Source: Diplonema papillatum (lineage: Eukaryota; Euglenozoa; Diplonemea; Diplonemida; Diplonemidae). Taken from it: DNA of 64,000 nt. This document shows positions 11,401-21,404 of this stretch, piece by piece; within the stretch, counting starts at the first letter, position 1, and every line of letters begins with the position of its first letter. The notes below the pieces were generated by a model. That model was not told the origin of the DNA. It made no database searches and worked only from the letters and a program-made list of their open reading frames with translations. The stretch spans positions 1 to 64,000 of the forward strand of contig JAPJBO010000661.1 in the NCBI GenBank assembly GCA_030068145.1. Reading direction: 5' to 3'. The position numbers were made by a program, and so were the translations under genes.

Positions 11401-14400
11401 AGCCTGTGATGGCAAGTTCGGCGCCAGTACCCGGGGGGGAGACCCTAAGTTCTGGTGAAGCAATTCGGGTTCTGGTGACGCTGAGTGCGGCGTGTGGTAG
11501 CAAGTTTAGCCTGTGATGGCAAGTTCGGCGCCAGTAGCCGGGGGGGAGACCCTAAGTTCTGGTGAAGCAATTCGGGTTCTGGTGACGCTGAGTGCGGCGT
11601 GTGGTAGCAAGTTTAGCCTGTGATGGCAAGTTCGGCGCCAGTAGCCGGGGGGGAGACCCTAAGTTCTGGTGAAGCAATTCGGGTTCTGGTGACGCTGAGT
11701 GCGGCGTGTGGTAGCAAGTTTAGCCTGTGATGGCAAGTTCGGCGCCAGAACCCGGGGGGGAGACCCTAAGTTCTCGTGAAGCAATTCGGGTTCTGGTGAC
11801 GCTGAGTTCGGCGTGTGGTAGCAAGTTTAGCCTGTGATGGCAAGTTCGGCGCCAGAACCCGGGGGGGAGACCCTAAGTTCTCGTGAAGCAATTCGGGTTC
11901 TGGTGACGCTGAGTGCGGCGTGTGGTAGCAAGTTTAGCCTGTGATGGCAAGTTCGGCGCCAGTAGCCGGGGGGGAGACCCTAAGTTCTGGTGAAGCAATT
12001 CGGGTTCTGGTGACGCTGAGTTCGGCGTGTGGTAGCAAGTTTAGCCTGTGATGGCAAGTTCGGCGCCAGTAGCCGGGGGGGAGACCCTAAGTTCTGGTGA
12101 AGCAATTCGGGTTCTGGTGACGCTGAGTTCGGCGTGTGGTAGCAAGTTTAGCCTGTGATGGCAAGTTCGGCGCCAGTAGCCGGGGGGGAGACCCTAAGTT
12201 CTGGTGAAGCAATTCGGGTTCTGGTGACGCTGAGTGCGGCGTGTGGTAGCAAGTTTAGCCTGTGATGGCAAGTTCGGCGCCAGTAGCCGGGGGGGAGACC
12301 CTAAGTTCTGGTGAAGCAATTCGGGTTCTGGTGACGCTGAGTGCGGCGTGTGGTAGCAAGTTTAGCCTGTGATGGCAAGTTCGGCGCCAGTAGCCGGGGG
12401 GGAGACCCTAAGTTCTGGTGAAGCAATTCGGGTTCTGGTGACGCTGAGTTCGGCGTGTGGTAGCAAGTTTAGCCTGTGATGGCAAGTTCGGCGCCAGTAG
12501 CCGGGGGGGAGACCCTAAGTTCTGGTGAAGCAATTCGGGTTCTGGTGACGCTGAGTTCGGCGTGTGGTAGCAAGTTTAGCCTGTGATGGCAAGTTCGGCG
12601 CCAGTAGCCGGGGGGGAGACCCTAAGTTCTGGTGAAGCAATTCGGGTTCTGGTGACGCTGAGTTCGGCGTGTGGTAGCAAGTTTAGCCTGTGATGGCAAG
12701 TTCGGCGCCAGTACCCGGGGGGGAGACCCTAAGTTCTCGTGAAGCAATTCGGGTTCTGGTGACGCTGAGTGCGGCGTGTGGTAGCAAGTTTAGCCTGTGA
12801 TGGCAAGTTCGGCGCCAGTAGCCGGGGGGGAGACCCTAAGTTCTGGTGAAGCAATTCGGGTTCTGGTGACGCTGAGTTCGGCGTGTGGTAGCAAGTTTAG
12901 CCTGTGATGGCAAGTTCGGCGCCAGAACCCGGGGGGGAGACCCTAAGTTCTCGTGAAGCAATTCGGGTTCTGGTGACGCTGAGTGCGGCGTGTGGTAGCA
13001 AGTTTAGCCTGTGATGGCAAGTTCGGCGCCAGTAGCCGGGGGGGAGACCCTCAGTTCTGGTGAAGCAATTCGGGTTCTGGTGACGCTGAGTGCGGCGTGT
13101 GGTAGCAAGTTTAGCCTGTGATGGCAAGTTCGGCGCCAGTAGCCGGGGGGGAGACCCTCAGTTCTGGTGAAGCAATTCGGGTTCTGGTGACGCTGAGTGC
13201 GGCGTGTGGTAGCAAGTTTAGCCTGTGATGGCAAGTTCGGCGCCAGTAGCCGGGGGGGAGACCCTCAGTTCTGGTGAAGCAATTCGGGTTCTGGTGACGC
13301 TGAGTTCGGCGTGTGGTAGCAAGTTTAGCCTGTGATGGCAAGTTCGGCGCCAGAACCCGGGGGGGAGACCCTAAGTTCTCGTGAAGCAATTCGGGTTCTG
13401 GTGACGCTGAGTGCGGCGTGTGGTAGCAAGTTTAGCCTGTGATGGCAAGTTCGGCGCCAGTAGCCGGGGGGGAGACCCTCAGTTCTGGTGAAGCAATTCG
13501 GGTTCTGGTGACGCTGAGTTCGGCGTGTGGTAGCAAGTTTAGCCTGTGATGGCAAGTTCGGCGCCAGAACCCGGGGGGGAGACCCTAAGTTCTCGTGAAG
13601 CAATTCGGGTTCTGGTGACGCTGAGTGCGGCGTGTGGTAGCAAGTTTAGCCTGTGATGGCAAGTTCGGCGCCAGTAGCCGGGGGGGAGACCCTCAGTTCT
13701 GGTGAAGCAATTCGGGTTCTGGTGACGCTGAGTGCGGCGTGTGGTAGCAAGTTTAGCCTGTGATGGCAAGTTCGGCGCCAGTAGCCGGGGGGGAGACCCT
13801 CAGTTCTGGTGAAGCAATTCGGGTTCTGGTGACGCTGAGTTCGGCGTGTGGTAGCAAGTTTAGCCTGTGATGGCAAGTTCGGCGCCAGAACCCGGGGGGG
13901 AGACCCTAAGTTCTGGTGAAGCAATTCGGGTTCTGGTGACGCTGAGTGCGGCGTGTGGTAGCAAGTTTAGCCTGTGATGGCAAGTTCGGCGCCAGTAGCC
14001 GGGGGGGAGACCCTAAGTTCTGGTGAAGCAATTCGGGTTCTGGTGACGCTGAGTTCGGCGTGTGGTAGCAAGTTTAGCCTGTGATGGCAAGTTCGGCGCC
14101 AGTAGCCGGGGGGGAGACCCTAAGTTCTGGTGAAGCAATTCGGGTTCTGGTGACGCTGAGTTCAGCAAGTTTTTTGGTTTAGCCTGTGATGGCAAGTTCG
14201 GCGCCAGAACCCGGGAGGAGACCCTAAGTTCTCGTGAAGCAATTCGGGTTCTGGTGACGCTGAGTTCGGCGTGTGGTAGCAAGTTTAGCCTGTGATGGCA
14301 AGTTCGGCGCCAGAACCCGGGGGGGAGACCCTAAGTTCTCGTGAAGCAATTCGGGTTCTGGTGACGCTGAGTGCGGCGTGTGGTAGCAAGTTTAGCCTGT

Positions 14401-16484
14401 GATGGCAAGTTCGGCGCCAGTAGCCGGGGGGGAGACCCTAAGTTCTGGTGAAGCAATTCGGGTTCTGGTGACGCTGAGTTCGGCGTGTGGTAGCAAGTTT
14501 AGCCTGTGATGGCAAGTTCGGCGCCAGTAGCCGGGGGGGAGACCCTCAGTTCTGGTGAAGCAATTCGGGTTCTGGTGACGCTGAGTGCGGCGTGTGGTAG
14601 CAAGTTTAGCCTGTGATGGCAAGTTCGGCGCCAGTAGCCGGGGGGGAGACCCTCAGTTCTGGTGAAGCAATTCGGGTTCTGGTGACGCTGAGTTCGGCGT
14701 GTGGTAGCAAGTTTAGCCTGTGATGGCAAGTTCGGCGCCAGAACCCGGGGGGGAGACCCTAAGTTCTGGTGAAGCAATTCGGGTTCTGGTGACGCTGAGT
14801 TCGGCGTGTGGTAGCAAGTTTAGCCTGTGATGGCAAGTTCGGCGCCAGAACCCGGGGGGGAGACCCTAAGTTCTCGTGAAGCAATTCGGGTTCTGGTGAC
14901 GCTGAGTGCGGCGTGTGGTAGCAAGTTTAGCCTGTGATGGCAAGTTCGGCGCCAGTAGCCGGGGGGGAGACCCTCAGTTCTGGTGAAGCAATTCGGGTTC
15001 TGGTGACGCTGAGTGCGGCGTGTGGTAGCAAGTTTAGCCTGTGATGGCAAGTTCGGCGCCAGTAGCCGGGGGGGAGACCCTAAGTTCTGGTGAAGCAATT
15101 CGGGTTCTGGTGACGCTGAGTGCGGCGTGTGGTAGCAAGTTTAGCCTGTGATGGCAAGTTCGGCGCCAGTAGCCGGGGGGGAGACCCTAAGTTCTGGTGA
15201 AGCAATTCGGGTTCTGGTGACGCTGAGTTCGGCGTGTGGTAGCAAGTTTAGCCTGTGATGGCAAGTTCGGCGCCAGTAGCCGGGGGGGAGACCCTAAGTT
15301 CTGGTGAAGCAATTCGGGTTCTGGTGACGCTGAGTGCGGCGTGTGGTAGCAAGTTTAGCCTGTGATGGCAAGTTCGGCGCCAGTAGCCGGGGGGGAGACC
15401 CTAAGTTCTGGTGAAGCAATTCGGGTTCTGGTGACGCTGAGTTCAGCAAGTTTAGCCTGTGATGGCAAGTTCGGCGCCAGAACCCGGGAGGAGACCCTAA
15501 GTTCTCGTGAAGCAATTCGGGTTCTGGTGACGCTGAGTTCGGCGTGTGGTAGCAAGTTTAGCCTGTGATGGCAAGTTCGGCGCCAGAACCCGGGGGGGAG
15601 ACCCTAAGTTCTCGTGAAGCAATTCGGGTTCTGGTGACGCTGAGTGCGGCGTGTGGTAGCAAGTTTAGCCTGTGATGGCAAGTTCGGCGCCAGTAGCCGG
15701 GGGGGAGACCCTAAGTTCTGGTGAAGCAATTCGGGTTCTGGTGACGCTGAGTTCGGCGTGTGGTAGCAAGTTTAGCCTGTGATGGCAAGTTCGGCGCCAG
15801 TAGCCGGGGGGGAGACCCTAAGTTCTGGTGAAGCAATTCGGGTTCTGGTGACGCTGAGTGCGGCGTGTGGTAGCAAGTTTAGCCTGTGATGGCAAGTTCG
15901 GCGCCAGTAGCCGGGGGGGAGACCCTCAGTTCTGGTGAAGCAATTCGGGTTCTGGTGACGCTGAGTGCGGCGTGTGGTAGCAAGTTTAGCCTGTGATGGC
16001 AAGTTCGGCGCCAGTAGCCGGGGGGGAGACCCTCAGTTCTGGTGAAGCAATTCGGGTTCTGGTGACGCTGAGTGCGGCGTGTGGTAGCAAGTTTAGCCTG
16101 TGATGGCAAGTTCGGCGCCAGTAGCCGGGGGGGAGACCCTCAGTTCTGGTGAAGCAATTCGGGTTCTGGTGACGCTGAGTTCGGCGTGTGGTAGCAAGTT
16201 TAGCCTGTGATGGCAAGTTCGGCGCCAGTAGCCGGGGGGGAGACCCTAAGTTCTGGTGAAGCAATTCGGGTTCTGGTGACGCTGAGTGCGGCGTGTGGTA
16301 GCAAGTTTAGCCTGTGATGGCAAGTTCGGCGCCAGTAGCCGGGGGGGAGACCCTAAGTTCTGGTGAAGCAATTCGGGTTCTGGTGACGCTGAGTTCGGCG
16401 TGTGGTAGCAAGTTTAGCCTGTGATGGCAAGTTCGGCGCCAGTAGCCGGGGGGGAGACCCTAAGTTCTGGTGAAGCAATTATCA
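8422..16484. repeat. 107-bp satellite DNA, block 1 (about 75 copies)
   Basis: Head-to-tail units of 107 bp containing GTGATGGCAAGTTCGGCGCC, a run of seven G, AGACCCTAAGTTCTGGTGAA and TGGTAGCAAGTTTAGCC. Copies differ at a few fixed sites: CAGTAGCC/CAGAACCC/CAGTACCC, CCCTAAG/CCCTCAG, TTCTGG/TTCTCG and GAGTTCGG/GAGTGCGG. Five units are a distinct shortened form (about 9781, 9991, 10741, 14161 and 15441), each followed by a unit with GGGAGGAGACC. Minus-strand ORFs across the array only reflect the repeat. The array ends abruptly inside a unit at 16484, where a retroelement fragment begins. Confidence 0.97.
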
Positions 16485-16832
16485 ATCCTTTCATGGGAGA
16501 CATGTGCCAGCAAGTTCGTCTCGAACGGCTACATCGTCTCCCTTGAGAAGGTGTAAACACTTTCACTAAGTGAAAGCAGTGCCCCGTGGCGGTTGGTTAC
16601 GAGCCACAACAAAACCCGACCCCCCTTTTTTTAACTTACGAAGGAAGGATGCGACGAACAATGAAACCAGAAAGTTGTGATAGCACCGGAACAGGACCGA
16701 AAGTCCCCATCCAAAGGACCCACTGATGAGCTCTAACTCTGGATTGGTCTGCGTTCACGAGCGAAACCCCGAGACGAAGAACGAGGTGCACACAACACCG
16801 CGCGCGTACGCGTACGGCACCCAAAGCCGTAC
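16481..16832 (+). mobile_element. RT-USP retroelement, 5'-truncated 3' fragment
   Basis: Begins with 22 codons matching the C-terminus of the RT-USP protein (motif SNGYIVSLE then TAA at 16549), followed by the same 3' untranslated region as 21041-21285. Shared parts include CCCCGTGGCGGTTGGTTACG, CCATCCAAAGGACCCACTGA and the GAGACGAAGAACGAGGTGCA stretch. About 80-85% of bases match by eye. A copy starting within the coding end and joined directly to satellite DNA is what 5' truncation during target-primed insertion would leave. Confidence 0.8.
16723..16767 (+). ncRNA. Hammerhead-like core, copy in the 3' fragment
   Basis: CTGATGAG and CGAAAC boxes are separated by a segment whose ends can pair (GCTC with GAGC), which is the layout around stem II of hammerhead ribozymes. 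A matching cleavage triplet and stems I and III could not be identified, so activity is uncertain. Confidence 0.35.
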
Positions 16833-17220
16833 CATGCGGTAGGGGCTCAGCACGTCTACCTTCTGACGTCACTACCCCGTGTTTCCCGAACAAGAACCAA
16901 GAAACCCCACGAGGAAGTTCACGACGATTCCTCACTCCTCGTCATCAATGAGACTTGCCCGACAAGGCGGTTGCCAGCCAGCTTCTGAAGTACTGACCTC
17001 TCGCTCCCTAAATGTTACCACCACATGGCGACAGCGTCCCCTCCGTGCAGAACTTGCACTTGACTTCCTTCATACTCTTGCCCAGGTCTTCCACGATCGT
17101 TCTTGGGCCTCTATGCTGTTTGGAGCTAGCTTTGCAACCGCCTTTGGAGCTGGCTTCGCGAGCATGTTTCTTCCTGTTGGGTATACGTTTATTCCAATAC
17201 CCACTTGCCGGTGACTACGC
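16833..17220. other. Intergenic, no gene recognised
   Basis: Starts with a GCGCGTACGCGTACGG stretch (16840-16860) related to the inverted repeat at 17221. No gene or repeat with clear identity follows. Confidence 0.4.
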
Positions 17221-17296
17221 ATACGTGCGTACGCGTACGCGTACGCCAAAAAAAAATTGGCGTACGCGTACGCGTACGCGTACGTACGGCCGTACG
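17221..17296. repeat. Perfect inverted repeat of TACGCG units (hairpin)
   Basis: Arms made of alternating GTACGC units meet at CGCC-A9-TTGGCG (an A tract with TTGG completing the pairing). The arms pair over more than 20 bp. The strictly alternating purine-pyrimidine arms could also form Z-DNA. No terminator role can be assigned in a eukaryote. Confidence 0.85.
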
Positions 17297-18278
17297 CTGA
17301 CAGCTTTGCCCTAGGGGGGGGGGTTCCGGGGTATATAGGCCAGCACCACCGCACAAATTCGAGAGATGGGCTGAAAAACTGCGTAGCCGAGAGCGGGCGG
17401 AACTGAGCAACGCAGTGCGGGTGTTCCATCCAGAAACCCTGTTTGCGACTGGGAGCAGTCCATCGTTATAGCGGAGGGGTCTTCTTCTTGGGGAGAGCCG
17501 GAAGAGCAATTCGCCGAGGCAATTCGAGCCGTTTTCACTGGACACCGTGCCCGGCCTCTCTGACGATCGCCGTGCTCGGTTCAAGCAGATCCAAGGGGTA
17601 AAGACGAGCTTCCCCTTCGGTGTCCAGAAGTAGGGGCAAGCGCTTGGTATTCAAGCTGTGATGTCTCGTGCGCACTCTCTCGTCCTTGGTGGTGGCCTGG
17701 GCACGCCACCTCCATGCACTGGGTCTCCGCCGCCCACTAAATTTACCCTCTTCTGCCCTTTCTTGCCGGTGGTGCCGTCTTCGAAGGCGTCCCACCAGCA
17801 CGTCCGATCCTTTCCTCCCCATACGTGGAAAATACGTCCATCTCCCAGACCTCGTCATTGAAGGCGTGCCTGTTCGTCCCCAACTGCGACTCGAGCACGA
17901 GCATCGTCTCTGTACCCGCACGACCTCTGGTGGAACGTCCTTACCGCAGCGGATCCTGTAGCTACCTGTGTCAAAACGTGTCAACCTGTACCTCCCAGTC
18001 TGTCCTTCCTTCTCAGCCTCTATCTTCGTCTTCGGGGCATAACCGAACACGGGACCGCTCTGCGCAAGGTAGGGCCATAATAGCGTAGCCCCCTCCCCGC
18101 CATGGCCGGCTGCAGGGAAAGTGGTCGTCACAAAGGAAATACCCCGAAACTCCCCGAATTTCCCCGAAACTCCCCGATATTTTTGTCTGGACCAGGTGGA
18201 GCCTTGTGTCTTGCAGATCACTGATTTTCTCTCGTAGATAGGTGCAAACCCCAGGTTCCTTATGAAATTGCAACCAAA
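17297..18278. other. Intergenic, uncertain minus-strand ORF
   Basis: A minus-strand open frame of about 248 codons (17535-18281) is basic and Arg/Ser-rich with no recognised domain. A short repeated CCCCGAAACTCC motif occurs at 18143-18180. A TATATAG lies at 17332. I would not call a gene here. Confidence 0.3.
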
Positions 18279-18417
18279 CACTTGTTATAACAAGCAATCA
18301 CTTGTTATATAACAAGCAATCACTTGTTATATAACAAGTGATCACTTGTTATATAACAAGTGGCACTTGTTATACATTTTCACTTGTTAGGTCACTTGTT
18401 ATATAACAAGTGATTGT
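18279..18417. repeat. Cluster of palindromes (CACTTGTTATATAACAAGTG)
   Basis: The perfect 20-bp palindrome CACTTGTTATATAACAAGTG and partial versions of it are repeated about six times, separated by short spacers such as GCAAT and AT. The whole stretch can fold into several alternative hairpins or one long foldback. No coding content. Confidence 0.9.
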
Positions 18418-18490
18418 GCATGACAAGTGCGTCGTGTACGCGCCCCGAACTTGCTATCATCCCAACCGAACTTGCCATCAGGGTTCAACG

Positions 18491-19245
18491 GGTTCGGGTT
18501 TTCACAAACGCCGAACTGGACAAAAAGGTTCGGGTTTGCACCAACGCCGGACCTGGGCAAAAGGTGCGGATTTGCACCAACGCCAGGCTGAGCAAAACAA
18601 TTCGGGTTGGACAAACCGGACCGGCAAGAAGCTTCGGGTTTGCACAACGCCCGACTGGGCAAACGGTTCGGGTTGCACAAACGCTGGACTGGACAAAAAG
18701 GTTCGGGTTTGCACAAACGCCGGACTGGACAAAAAGGTTCGGGTTTGCGCAAACGCCGGACTGGACAAAAAGGTTCGGGTTTGCACAAACGCCGGACTGG
18801 ACAAAAAGGTTCGGGTTTGCGCAAACGCCGGACTGGACAAAAAGGGTCGGGTTTGCACAAACGCCGGCCTGGGCAAAAAGGTTCGGGTTTGCACAAACGC
18901 CGGACTGGGCAAAAAGGTTCGGGTTTGCGCAAACGCCGGACTGGACAAAAAGGTTCGGGTTTGCACAAACGCCGGACTGGACAAAAAGGTTCGGGTTTGC
19001 ACAAACGCCGGCCTGGGCAAAAAGGTTCGGGTTTGCACAAACGCCGGACTGGACAAAAAGGTTCGGGTTTGCACAAACGCCGGCCTGGGCAAAAAGGTTC
19101 GGGTTTGCACAAACGCCGGCCTGGACAAAAAGGTTCGGGTTTGCACAAACGCCGGCCTGGACAAAAAGGTTCGGGTTTGCACAAACGCCGGACTGGGCAA
19201 AAAGGTTCGGGTTTGCGCAAACGCCGGACTGAGCAAAAGGTTACC
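18491..19245. repeat. 36-bp minisatellite, about 20 copies
   Basis: The unit TTCGGGTTTGCACAAACGCC plus GGACTGGACAAAAAGG is repeated head to tail. Variants alternate GCAC/GCGC, GGACTGG/GGCCTGG and GGACAA/GGGCAA. The first units (18491-18680) are more diverged, as expected at an array edge. Because 36 is a multiple of three and the unit lacks stops in most frames, long ORFs of 240-317 codons appear on both strands, encoding a 12-residue repeat. None starts with a credible N-terminus. Confidence 0.95.
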
Positions 19246-19293
19246 TCTAGACTCGCTAAGGGTGGTCCTAACACCCATGTACTACACTCTCTT

Positions 19294-19368
19294 CGACGAA
19301 GACTTGATGCTAGCATCAAACATGCATGAGAGGCAGTGTCCTGCCTAAACATTAAACTAAGTTTTCCC
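19294..19368 (+). repeat. Direct repeat flanking RT-USP element, left copy
   Basis: About 75 bp matching 21405-21480. Contains the 16-bp perfect palindrome TTGATGCTAGCATCAA (19304-19319), a CATGAGAGGCAG hairpin (GGCAG/CTGCC) and the tail AAACTAAGTTTTCCC. The RT reading frame starts directly after it. Related copies stand alone at 32227-32301 and 33473-33540. Confidence 0.8.
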
Positions 19369-21040
19369 GCCGCTTGTCGAATTCATTGTCGGAAACACCT
19401 TCGTGACGAACGGTGGCAGATGTTACCAACAAGTAACAGGAATCCCGATGGGCGGCAATGCGAGCCCGGACCTGGCCAACCTGTATTGTTACTGGTGTGA
19501 GAAGCTGTACATCGACAGCCTGATCGCGGAAGGACGCCATGAAGAGGCCAGAGCCCACGCCGACAGCGTCAGATTCATCGACGACTTCCTGACGTGGGGG
19601 GTTCGACCCCCACCGGAGGCGATCTACGGCATGGAATACTCAGAAACGTCGAAAGGTGTAGACGACGTGGTATTTCTGGGAATGCGGATCAGGGCTGAAA
19701 GGGATATCAAAACGGACTACATCCGGCTCTCCGTCCTCGACAAGGGCGAAGAGTTTCCGTGGTACCCGATCAAGTACACGCATGCCGAGTCAACCGTCCC
19801 GCGCAACACTGGAACGTCCATTTTCAAAGGAGCCCTGATTCGAGCTGCCCGCATCTGTAGCAACATGCCAGACCTCAAGGTCGAAGTCATGAAGGTATAC
19901 TACAGACTGCGAAACCGAGGGTTTTCTGGACGCGAACTCCGGCACGTGTTCGACACTTTCGTCGCGCAAACGTACGGAAAGTACGAACTGGATGCCCGGG
20001 TCTTGTCGCGCTTCTACCACTATGTCGGAAAGGCATACGACGAGGGACGCCCCACCAACGTAGAGAAGCGATTCATCGGCATTCGCGCGCCACAACAACC
20101 CGCCGCTCCGCCGGAATCACCGAGCCCTCCCGAAAGTGTTCCACCACACAACCCCGAGAGCTTCACCACCACCGCACCCTTCGCAACCAATCCGCCGGAC
20201 CCACATGCGCGCGGCATAAACAACATTCGGAATAGCTGTTTCTTCGCCGCAAGCGTTCAGTTTCTGGCCCGCAAGCCGAGCTTCCGGACACAGCTTGCAG
20301 CCATCCAACACCCGAATGAAGAGCAGCTTATAGTTCGTAAACTCTTTACGGACTTTGACGCTGGTCGCGACATTCACAGCTCGATGGCCACAATCCGAAG
20401 TCTCGTGTTTGACACGACAGACGATGACTCCCAGCACCGGGATGCTCACGAACTCCTGACGTGGATCAGAAGTTGCGTAAGGGGTGACGACGACGATCCG
20501 ACGACGGTGACGTACACCCGTCTGACGACCTGCTTCGAATGCGGAGGATCCAACACAGCGGCACCAGCACTGGAGCCATTCCTCCTTGTTGAGCTGAAGA
20601 ACAGAGAAAAAGCCTACACCGAACCACTCGAAGTTCTTGTACGGAAAGTGAAGAACAAGAAGGCAACCCGTATCCCCGACGTCGACTGCGATACATGCCA
20701 CCGAAGAACGGAGGGCTCCACAAAAGAGCTCTACGTTTTCCCAAGTGTGATGGATGTGGCTCTTAAGCGAGCCCAACGGTCGAAGAGAACAGGCGAAGAA
20801 ATAAAGCTAAAAGTCCGCACGCCCATTCAACCAGCCATCACGATCGGGGAAGACACTTACAGAGTAACTGGCTTCATCGTCCACACAGGGAAAGTGCAAG
20901 CTGGACACTACTACACCGTGCTGCGAGAAAACGACGACTGGGTGTGTTACGACGACCAGCAAGTGTCCCTTCTCTCATGGGAAGAATGTGCTGTCAAGTT
21001 CACAACAAACGGCTACATCGTTTCCCTGGAGAGAGATTAA
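19361..21040 (+). CDS. Reverse transcriptase-USP fusion ORF, 5' truncated
   Basis: The frame opens after a TAA at 19358 and has no ATG before the RT motif, so the start is missing. The RT part shows EFIVGNTFVTNGG-CYQQ and GIPMGGNASPDLANLY (motif B region), then RFIDDF with the catalytic Asp pair at 19580-19585, and downstream thumb-like text (FPWYPIKYTH), as in Penelope-like RTs. Fingers and motif A are absent. A Pro-rich linker (20095-20210) leads to a USP domain: Cys box GINNIRNSC with the nucleophile codon at 20237, two CxxC pairs (20531/20540 and 20687/20696) like the USP zinc ribbon, and His box AGHYY with His at 20906 and Asp at 20951. No GIY-YIG endonuclease is seen. The USP would cut ubiquitin from substrates; its role in the element is unknown. 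All catalytic positions of the protease appear intact. Confidence 0.75.
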   Translation, partial: VFPPLVEFIVGNTFVTNGGRCYQQVTGIPMGGNASPDLANLYCYWCEKLYIDSLIAEGRHEEARAHADSVRFIDDFLTWGVRPPPEAIYGMEYSETSKGVDDVVFLGMRIRAERDIKTDYIRLSVLDKGEEFPWYPIKYTHAESTVPRNTGTSIFKGALIRAARICSNMPDLKVEVMKVYYRLRNRGFSGRELRHVFDTFVAQTYGKYELDARVLSRFYHYVGKAYDEGRPTNVEKRFIGIRAPQQPAAPPESPSPPESVPPHNPESFTTTAPFATNPPDPHARGINNIRNSCFFAASVQFLARKPSFRTQLAAIQHPNEEQLIVRKLFTDFDAGRDIHSSMATIRSLVFDTTDDDSQHRDAHELLTWIRSCVRGDDDDPTTVTYTRLTTCFECGGSNTAAPALEPFLLVELKNREKAYTEPLEVLVRKVKNKKATRIPDVDCDTCHRRTEGSTKELYVFPSVMDVALKRAQRSKRTGEEIKLKVRTPIQPAITIGEDTYRVTGFIVHTGKVQAGHYYTVLRENDDWVCYDDQQVSLLSWEECAVKFTTNGYIVSLERD

Positions 21041-21057
21041 ACACTTTCAACCCTTGA

Positions 21058-21095
21058 AAGTAGTGCCCCGTGGCGGTTGGTTACGAGCCACAATC
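21058..21095 (+). other. 3' UTR hairpin of RT-USP element
   Basis: GTGGC-GGTTGGTTACGA-GCCAC can form a stem-loop. The same element occurs at 16574-16606 and, with GTGG/CCAC pairing kept despite changes, at 31028-31056. Conservation in three dispersed places suggests a functional RNA structure or simply shared ancestry. Confidence 0.5.
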
Positions 21096-21203
21096 CCATC
21101 CAAAACCCCCTTTTTTTAAAAAACGAATGAAGGAAGGAAAACCCATGAAACCAAGTTGTGCTCGCACCGGAACAGGACTGAAAATCCCCATCCAAAGGAC
21201 CCA

Positions 21204-21248
21204 CTGATGAGCTCTGACTTTGGATTGGTCTGCGTTCAAGAGCGAAAC
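21204..21248 (+). ncRNA. Hammerhead-like ribozyme core
   Basis: CTGATGAG ... CGAAAC with the intervening ends pairing (GCTCT with AGAGC), exactly the conserved boxes and stem II closing pair of hammerhead ribozymes. Stem III with a GUH cleavage site, and stem I, were not found convincingly on either side. Alternative pairing also exists: ATCCAAAG (21190-21197) with CTTTGGAT (21218-21225), and GACC with GGTC, which together would make a pseudoknot. The site lies in the 3' untranslated part of the RT-USP element. Confidence 0.45.
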
Positions 21249-21404
21249 ATGAGACGAAGAACGAGGTGCACACAACACCGCGGTGAAAAAAACACAGGGG
21301 GCTAGTCCCTCAAGGTTTCATTCCCCACTTTGGGAGCCGTACACTCCCCTCTTTACAACTTTCTATTTTCTATTTTGCATCCCTTTCCTAGACGACATCT
21401 TCCT

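Noticed and set aside
8600..16270. Many minus-strand ORFs of 73-92 codons in the satellite
   Set aside because: They are translations of the 107-bp repeat, recur in every few units, change frame with it and have no start context or domain.
18491..19245. CRISPR-like array
   Set aside because: The 36-bp repeats are contiguous with no unique spacers, and no cas gene is present; it is a minisatellite.
18399..19352. Long ORFs (240-317 codons) on both strands in the 36-bp array
   Set aside because: A stop-free 36-bp unit gives long frames in several phases at once; no N-terminus, signal or domain supports any of them.
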